Below are positions 58,534 through 64,000 of a DNA stretch of 64,000 nt, one piece after another. The position numbers were made by a program, and so were the translations under genes. Source of the stretch: DATHWB01 sp040880725 (lineage in GTDB: Bacteria > Actinomycetota > Acidimicrobiia > Spongiisociales > ZC4RG35); assembly GCA_040880725.1 (NCBI GenBank), contig JBBDHV010000021.1, positions 71,212-135,211 of the forward strand, written 5' to 3'. Every line of letters starts with the position of its first letter. The stretch's first letter is position 1. The notes beneath the pieces were generated by a model. It was not told the origin of the DNA and did not search any database. It saw only the letters and a program-made list of their open reading frames with translations.

Positions 58534-58931
58534 GTCGGCTGCTGCTCGATACGACCTTCCTCATCGATTCGATGCGGAGTCCGGATGTCGTTCTCGATGT
58601 GATCGACGACGCAGCAGACGTGGCGATCTCCGCCGTGTCGGTGACGGAACTGCTGGTCGGTGTGGAGTTGGCCACAGGAAAGACCAGGACACGCCGGAGA
58701 GCCCTGGTCGAGGAGGCCGTGTCGGCGATGCGTGTCCTGGCCTATGACCTCAGCGTGGTCGGGCACCACGCTGACCTTCTGGTCTTCACCCGTCGGGCCG
58801 GGAAACCACGTGGAGCGCACGATCTCCTGATTGCGGCGACGGCACGCGCCGGCGAGCGAACGGTCGTCACCGCCGACGTGTCAGCCTTCGATGATCTCCC
58901 CGGCGTGGCGGTGGCGACGTACCCGCGCTGA
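58530..58931 (+). CDS. Toxin of VapC type (PIN-domain ribonuclease)
   Basis: 133 residues with the four acidic PIN residues: LLLDTTFLIDSMR, AVSVTELLVGVELA, GAHDLLIAATARA and VVTADVSAFDDLPGV. Such toxins cut tRNA or rRNA. Paired with the antitoxin just upstream in an autoregulated operon. Confidence 0.88.
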   Translation: MSRLLLDTTFLIDSMRSPDVVLDVIDDAADVAISAVSVTELLVGVELATGKTRTRRRALVEEAVSAMRVLAYDLSVVGHHADLLVFTRRAGKPRGAHDLLIAATARAGERTVVTADVSAFDDLPGVAVATYPR

Positions 58932-58953
58932 ACCTCGGCATACCCTTGCGGCT

Positions 58954-61365
58954 GTGACCCTTCCCGATACCGGACTACCGGTCGAAGCCTCCGTTCCAGA
59001 CGTCCGTGTGGCGCTCGCCGACGAACACGCCGCAGTGCTCGTAGCCCCTCCCGGGTCGGGCAAGACCACGGTCGTTCCGCTGCGGCTGTTGGACGAGCCG
59101 TGGCTGCAGGGTCGCAAGATCGTGGTGTTGGAACCGCGACGGCTGGCGACCCGCGCGGCAGCGCGACGGATGGCTGCGCTGTTAGGCGAACCGCTCGGCC
59201 AGACAGTCGGATATGTGACTCGAACGGATCGCCAAACCGGCCCGGACATGGCTATCGAAGTCGTCACCGAAGGGGTGCTGACCCGTCGGCTGCAGACCGA
59301 CCCGGGACTCATGGACACCGCGGCGGTGATCTTCGACGAGATCCACGAGCGCAACCTGCAGACCGACCTCGGCCTGGCGCTCGTTCTGCACTCTCGGGGA
59401 CTGTTTCGGGCAGACCTGCGCCTGCTGGCGATGTCGGCGACCATCGACGCCGGTCCCATCGCCGCGATGGTGGGCGGCCCGGTCATCACCTCGGAGGCTC
59501 GGACCTATCCGGTGGATGTCCGCTGGAAACCCGCCCCTCGCCGCACCTACATCGAGGACCACGCCGCCGCGGTGATCCGTGAGGCGCTCCGCACCGACGA
59601 GGGCGACGTGCTCGTGTTCTTACCGGGGATGGCCCAGATCGACCGGGCTGCGCGCAACCTCGAAGGCATCGAGGCCGACGTCCACCGGCTGCACGGCAGC
59701 TTGCCGCTCGACGACCAGGATCGGGCGATCACGCCGGGCCCGGGACGCAAGGTGGTGCTGTCCACCGACATTGCCGAGTCCTCTCTGACCGTCGAGGGTG
59801 TTTCCATCGTGATCGATTCTGGTCTCGCCCGCTCGCCCCGCTTCGACGCCCGCACCGGCATGAGCCGTCTCACGACGATCGGCATCTCCAAGGCGTCCGC
59901 CGACCAGCGAGCGGGCCGTGCCGGACGGCTCGGTCCCGGCGTGGCGTACCGGCTGTGGTCGAAGATGGAACACGCCGCCCGCAAACCCGACATCGAACCC
60001 GAGATCCTGTCAGTGGATCTCGCGGGCTTCCTGCTCGACCTGGTTCACTTTGGTGTCGACGATCCGAAGGCACTCACGTGGCTTGATCCACCTCCTGAAC
60101 GGGCGGTGCTCGAGGCGGCGGACCTGCTCCGTTCGCTCGGGGCGATCAACGACGACCGCAGGCTGACGGACACCGGTGCGACGATGGCCCGGCTGCCGCT
60201 TCATCCCCGACTGGCCCGCATGGTGGCCGACGCCGGGCCGGACGGCTGGACCGCCTGTCTGGTGGCCGCACTGTTGGACGACAGGGATGTCTTCGGTGGC
60301 CGCCTCGACGATCGCCCGGTGGATCTGGCGGCACGTGTGCGAGCCGTGGTCGACGGCGACGGCCGGGCCGACCGACGGGGCACCGAGCGGGTGCTCCGCA
60401 CCGCCCGAGACCTCGCCTCCCGGGCACGTATCGGCGAGTCGGCTGTCGAGCTCGACAGGGTCGGTCCGCTGCTGGCCCTGGCGTTCCCCGACCGGCTTGC
60501 CATTCGGCGGGGGAGTCCCGGACGGTTCCAGCTTCGGCTGGGGGCGACGGCCTGGGTGCCGAACACCGATCCGCTCGCCCCCGAGCCGTTCCTGGTGGCC
60601 GCCGACCTCGACGGCAAACGCAAGGACGCCCGCATCCGACTGGCGGCGGCCATCGACGCCGAGGAGGTGGTCTTCGCCTTCGCCGACGAGATCGACGAGC
60701 GCACCGAGCTGGTGTGGGAGTCGGATCGGATCATCGAGCGCACCGAACGAAAGCTGGGCGGGATCGTCCTGGAGTCATTCGAGCGCAGGGCCCGTCCCGA
60801 CGACCGCACCAGGGAAATGGTCCTTGACCGGGTTCGTTCGGATCCGCGCGTTCTCGACTGGCCGCGGGCGGCGACGGCGTTCGTCGAGCGTGTGGCCTTC
60901 CTCCACCGTTCCGACCCCGACGCCTGGCCGAACTGGTCTGTCGAGTCGCTCACTGCCTCCGCAGACGACTGGCTGGCGGTATGGGTGACCGGGGCGACAT
61001 CGGTCGAGGACGTGCGGCAGGTCGATCTGCTGTCGGCGCTGCGGACCGCCCTCGGTCACGACGCGGCCCGGCGGGTGGACTCCGAGGCTCCGACGACGGT
61101 GACGTTGCCGTCGGGTCGGGAGGTGAAGGTCGACTATTCGGGCGAGCGTCCCAGCATCGCCGCCCGGGTCCAGGAGTTCTACGGCTCCAACGTGACGCCG
61201 CAAGTGGGTGGCCGTCCGCTGGTCCTGGAGTTGCTGTCCCCGGCCCAGCGCCCGGTGCAGATCACCGACGACCTCGCCGGCTTCTGGAAAGGCTCGTGGG
61301 CCGAGGTCCGCAAGGACATGGCCGGCCGCTATCCGAAACACGACTGGCCCGAACACCCCGCCTGA
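58954..61365 (+). CDS. hrpB: ATP-dependent helicase HrpB
   Basis: 803 residues, DEAH-box type. VLVAPPGSGKTTVVPLRLLD (31-50), LEPRRLATRAAARRMA, FDEIHERNLQTDL (DEIH near 128), MSATID, LPGMAQIDRAARNL, STDIAESSLTVEGVSIVIDS, SADQRAGRAGRLGPG, and the HrpB C-terminal end GRPLVLELLSPAQRPVQITD, DLAGFWKGSWAEVRKDMAGR, YPKHDWPEHP. The GTG is 20 bases after the toxin stop. RNA target unknown. Confidence 0.93.
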   Translation: MTLPDTGLPVEASVPDVRVALADEHAAVLVAPPGSGKTTVVPLRLLDEPWLQGRKIVVLEPRRLATRAAARRMAALLGEPLGQTVGYVTRTDRQTGPDMAIEVVTEGVLTRRLQTDPGLMDTAAVIFDEIHERNLQTDLGLALVLHSRGLFRADLRLLAMSATIDAGPIAAMVGGPVITSEARTYPVDVRWKPAPRRTYIEDHAAAVIREALRTDEGDVLVFLPGMAQIDRAARNLEGIEADVHRLHGSLPLDDQDRAITPGPGRKVVLSTDIAESSLTVEGVSIVIDSGLARSPRFDARTGMSRLTTIGISKASADQRAGRAGRLGPGVAYRLWSKMEHAARKPDIEPEILSVDLAGFLLDLVHFGVDDPKALTWLDPPPERAVLEAADLLRSLGAINDDRRLTDTGATMARLPLHPRLARMVADAGPDGWTACLVAALLDDRDVFGGRLDDRPVDLAARVRAVVDGDGRADRRGTERVLRTARDLASRARIGESAVELDRVGPLLALAFPDRLAIRRGSPGRFQLRLGATAWVPNTDPLAPEPFLVAADLDGKRKDARIRLAAAIDAEEVVFAFADEIDERTELVWESDRIIERTERKLGGIVLESFERRARPDDRTREMVLDRVRSDPRVLDWPRAATAFVERVAFLHRSDPDAWPNWSVESLTASADDWLAVWVTGATSVEDVRQVDLLSALRTALGHDAARRVDSEAPTTVTLPSGREVKVDYSGERPSIAARVQEFYGSNVTPQVGGRPLVLELLSPAQRPVQITDDLAGFWKGSWAEVRKDMAGRYPKHDWPEHPA

Positions 61366-61510
61366 CCGCAGGGGCTGGCGTGCTCTGGGGCTTCCCAAGG
61401 CTGCAACAAGGAAGCGGCGACTGAGTCGCGCTGAGCGTGTCCGAGGCACCGGCCACTGCAAACTGATCGTGGAGTCTCCGTAACGCTCTCGGAACGTGTG
61501 GAGAGTACAA

Positions 61511-62773
61511 ATGAGCCATGGCATTGCCATCATTCGGGTGCAAGGCGATTTGAGAGCGCAAGTGAGCGAGTCCCACCCACGCGCCGCCCCAGTTGCCGCG
61601 GGGCTGTTCGGGGTCTTCGCGCTACTAGTCGTGGCGGTGGGGGTGATGACTGTGATCGCGCCTCCCCCTCCCCCAGGCGTGGAACCGGTCACGGCGGACG
61701 CAACCCTGTTCACGGTGGGCCTCTTTGGGATCATGGCCGTCGGAGCCCTGGTCGCCGGGCGTCATCCGGCCAATCCCATTGGATGGCTCCTTTGCGGCTT
61801 CTGTCTCTTGCAGATTCTCGGACCCGTGTCCTATCTGTATGCCATCGTGGCTTTCGGCGGATCCGATCCGCCTCGTTTCGGAGCGGAGACTGCCGCCTGG
61901 ATGTCAGTGTGGACCTGGATTCCCACGATCGCCGTGCTCGGTCTGGCATTGCTGCTCTTTCCCGATGGCCGCCCTGCCTCTTCCCGCTGGCGATGGGCCG
62001 TGTGGATCGCCGTGGGCGGCATCGGAGCCTCAGTCGCGCTCGGGGTGGCACTCTGGCCTCAGCGGGGAGTGGAACTGCTCGCCCTCGGCGACGTCTTCCC
62101 TGGGGCGGCCAACATTCCCGGGAACCTCGCGTTGGCGCTTTGTTTCGCGTCGTTCGTGGCCGGTGCCGTATCGCTGGTCGTTCGCTTTCTGAGAAGCCAC
62201 GGCGAGGAGCGTCTCCAGTTGAAGTGGCTGATGTTCGCCGCTGGTATCGCCGCCTCCGGCTTGATCGGGTTGGCCCTCGCCGACGCCGCTCTGGAGAGCG
62301 ACCCCTTCTGGGTGGACATGCTCAGCACTCTCGGCGTGATGGGCATACCGGCCGCCATGGGTGTCGCCATCTTCAAACACCGGCTCTACTCGATCGACCG
62401 CATTATCAGCCGCACCCTGAGCTACACCATTCTCACCGGAGTGATGGCGGGCATCTACGCCGGAAGCAGCCTCCTGTTGGGATCAATGCTCAGACCGTTG
62501 ACCGGATCGAATGAACTTGCGGTCGCAGGCTCGACGTTGGCTGCCGCAGCGCTCTTCTCCCCAGCTCGACGATGGATCCAGTCAGCGATGGACCGCCGTT
62601 TCAACCGTCGCCGCTACGACGCCGCCCAGACAATGGAGGCATTTTCGGCGCGGCTGCGATCCACGGGGGACATGGAGACCTTGCGTGTAGACCTGACTGC
62701 TGCCGTCACCGAAACGCTCCAACCGACCCACCTGTCGCTATGGCTGCGTGAGTCGCCACGATGGGACAGTTGA
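61511..62773 (+). CDS. Multi-spanning membrane protein (sensor-like, no kinase)
   Basis: 420 residues with about eight membrane segments: GLFGVFALLVVAVGVMTVIA, GRHPANPIGWLLCGFCLLQI, then after the last helix a soluble end RRWIQSAMDRRFNRRRYDAA, TLQPTHLSLWLRESP. Many actinobacterial proteins of this length end at SLWLR just like this; related longer ones carry a histidine kinase. ATG 61511 has GGAGAG seven bases before it; GTG 61562 is an alternative. Confidence 0.72.
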   Translation: MSHGIAIIRVQGDLRAQVSESHPRAAPVAAGLFGVFALLVVAVGVMTVIAPPPPPGVEPVTADATLFTVGLFGIMAVGALVAGRHPANPIGWLLCGFCLLQILGPVSYLYAIVAFGGSDPPRFGAETAAWMSVWTWIPTIAVLGLALLLFPDGRPASSRWRWAVWIAVGGIGASVALGVALWPQRGVELLALGDVFPGAANIPGNLALALCFASFVAGAVSLVVRFLRSHGEERLQLKWLMFAAGIAASGLIGLALADAALESDPFWVDMLSTLGVMGIPAAMGVAIFKHRLYSIDRIISRTLSYTILTGVMAGIYAGSSLLLGSMLRPLTGSNELAVAGSTLAAAALFSPARRWIQSAMDRRFNRRRYDAAQTMEAFSARLRSTGDMETLRVDLTAAVTETLQPTHLSLWLRESPRWDS

Positions 62774-62820
62774 CGCAGCAACCGAGCTGCGACTCGATCC
62801 GGCGAAGGGTGCTTCGCTGG

Positions 62821-64000
62821 TCACGCGTTCAAGACGAGCACCGGACATGGGGCATGTCCCACCAGGTTCTCCACCCGTGGCCCGAGGTGGAGCCGTCTCG
62901 TACCTGAGCGCACGTTCGTCCCGAGTATCAGGAGGTCGGCTTCGATCTCGCGCACCACGGTCAGGATGCCGAGTTCGACATCGGTGGCCTCGATGGAGCG
63001 GGCGTCGACGGTCCGACCGAGTTGGCGTGCGCGTTGCTCGAGTTCCACGGCGATGTCCTGTGCGAGATCGGTCCTCGCTCCACTGAGCGTCGGAGTGAGC
63101 ACGTGACAGGTGGTGATCCGCGTGTCTTCATCGGCCAAGGCGAGCGCGAGGTCGAGGGCCCGCGATGAACTCGCGGTGCCTTTGCTGGGGACGACGATTC
63201 GCCGCGGAATCCAGTCGTCTGCCAAGGATGCGGCCCGGACCACGAGGGTTGGGCACGGGGCCAGCCTGACCAGATCGTCGAGAACGGTGCCGAACACCGT
63301 CGACGGGAGCGGCGAGACGGTCGGCGTGCCAACCATCATCAGGTCGAAGCCCCATTCGGCCTCCCGGAGGATGGCTTCTATGGGACGATCGGACACGACG
63401 AGTCGGTAGCTGGTGTCGACCGCGCCGAACACGGGACGGAGCCGATGGAGCGTTGCTGCTGCCTGGTCGCGTGTCGCCGCGTCCGGTACGGAGAGCACCG
63501 TCGTGCTCGTGCCGTACACCCGGCGGAGACGATCGGAGATGACCGATTGGACTCGCTGTGTTCCGCCCGCTGCGAGATCGGGCCTGACCGGAACGAGGAT
63601 GCGTTGCAATCGGGCGCCGAAGGTGGAATCCATGGCCGCCGCTCTCGCGAGGCGATTCGACTCATCGTGGTGCGTTTCCACCCGTGCCAAACAAAACCGG
63701 AGAGCTACCGGCGCCATCACCGATGTGACAACAGCCATCACCACGATGATGGAGAACATCTCCACCGAGAGGATCCCCAGCGACAGTCCGATGGTGGCGA
63801 CGATGATCTCGAGCGCCCCTCTGGCGTTGAGCCCAGATCCGTAGGCCAGCGCCGACCAATGATCCTGGCCGGACAGGACTCGGGCACCAGCGTAGGCGCC
63901 GACCACCTTGCCAATCGTGGCGACCGCAATTACTGCGAGGGTGATGCCGAGTTCTCGCCTCATCAAGTCGAGGTCCATGAGAACCTTCGCGAGGACCGGA
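62821..64000 (-). CDS. Cation/proton antiporter with Usp domains (C-terminal part)
   Basis: The gene enters from beyond the window end: codons before the Met at 63978 read PVLAKVL in the same frame. Visible are the last helices of a CPA2-type antiporter (AVIAVATIGKVVGAYAGARV, GSGLNARGALEIIVATIGLS, which holds the conserved GxNxRGxxE stretch), followed by two UspA-like domains (QRILVPVRP; RRIVVPSKGTASSSRALDLA, LLILGTNVRSGTRRLHLGPR). It exchanges K+ or Na+ for protons. Confidence 0.85.
   Translation of the reverse strand, partial: PVLAKVLMDLDLMRRELGITLAVIAVATIGKVVGAYAGARVLSGQDHWSALAYGSGLNARGALEIIVATIGLSLGILSVEMFSIIVVMAVVTSVMAPVALRFCLARVETHHDESNRLARAAAMDSTFGARLQRILVPVRPDLAAGGTQRVQSVISDRLRRVYGTSTTVLSVPDAATRDQAAATLHRLRPVFGAVDTSYRLVVSDRPIEAILREAEWGFDLMMVGTPTVSPLPSTVFGTVLDDLVRLAPCPTLVVRAASLADDWIPRRIVVPSKGTASSSRALDLALALADEDTRITTCHVLTPTLSGARTDLAQDIAVELEQRARQLGRTVDARSIEATDVELGILTVVREIEADLLILGTNVRSGTRRLHLGPRVENLVGHAPCPVLVLNA

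Noticed and set aside
61511..62773. Truncated histidine kinase
   Set aside because: Similar proteins of this length ending at SLWLR are known in actinobacteria, so it is probably complete.

Overview
The window is a high-GC (roughly two-thirds G+C), gene-dense chromosomal segment of an actinobacterium. Many genes start with GTG and many overlap by ATGA, GTGA or TGATG. The gene content fits a free-living, aerobic, heterotrophic lineage, most likely Acidimicrobiia or a relative (inference). It includes a CO-dehydrogenase-type molybdo-flavoenzyme cluster, luciferase-like and pyridoxamine-oxidase-like redox enzymes of the types that often use F420, a mycobacterium-like hbhA/XRE pair, and a caa3-type oxidase. 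No rRNA, tRNA, phage, IS element or CRISPR array was found.

Layout. 1-6.4 kb: end of a coxL-like gene, coxM, then moxR (coxD-like), an M15 peptidase, a VWA protein (coxE-like), two XdhC-type maturation genes and a MobA-like nucleotidyltransferase; a rhodanese/zinc-ribbon pair lies on the other strand. 6.4-11.2 kb: thiolase and carotenoid oxygenase, a lipocalin-like protein, and a luciferase-like monooxygenase with a TetR regulator. 11.2-14.6 kb: DUF4332-like protein, HbhA-like protein with XRE regulator, VIT1-like transporter, prephenate dehydrogenase. 14.9-24.7 kb: M20 hydrolase, DNA methyltransferase, adenosine deaminase, NAD synthetase, aminotransferase, lipoprotein, P450, MgtE, GreA. 24.9-31.6 kb: a selD gene with an in-frame UGA at its catalytic position, ferredoxin, hydrolase, PPOX protein, a doubly frameshifted grpB-like gene, and a group of uncharacterised membrane proteins. 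31.8-45.3 kb: the most coherent accessory locus. It has two nucleoside phosphorylases, an aldolase/dehydrogenase, two SDRs and an MTA/SAH-deaminase-type amidohydrolase on the minus strand; a GntR/UTRA regulator, an MtnA-type isomerase and a BMP-type nucleoside ABC importer lie on the plus strand. 45.5-53.7 kb: ctaG, ctaF, ctaE, ctaD, ctaC, a thioredoxin-like lipoprotein, a hydrolase and ctaB. 53.9-64 kb: an 84-residue repeat protein, SpoIIE-type phosphatase, lgt, hydrolase, VOC protein, VapBC-like toxin-antitoxin, HrpB helicase, a multi-spanning membrane protein and the end of a cation/proton antiporter.

How the genes may work together. The 31.8-45.3 kb locus can be read as one pathway: import of a nucleoside, deamination, phosphorolysis to a (5-substituted) ribose-1-phosphate, isomerisation to the ribulose-1-phosphate, and aldol cleavage to DHAP plus a short aldehyde. 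Identical TTGTCTGACAA palindromes lie at the divergent regulator/amidohydrolase promoter and at the isomerase/transporter promoter, so one GntR regulator probably controls both arms.

Three families of dispersed intergenic repeats are present. One has a GGGGG-TCGA-CCCCC hairpin (eight copies at three loci, four in tandem). One is a mosaic REP-like element with a TTAGCGAA...TTTCGCGTGGCA core. One is a duplicated structured leader in front of the VOC gene, whose first copy carries a 12-codon remnant of that gene.
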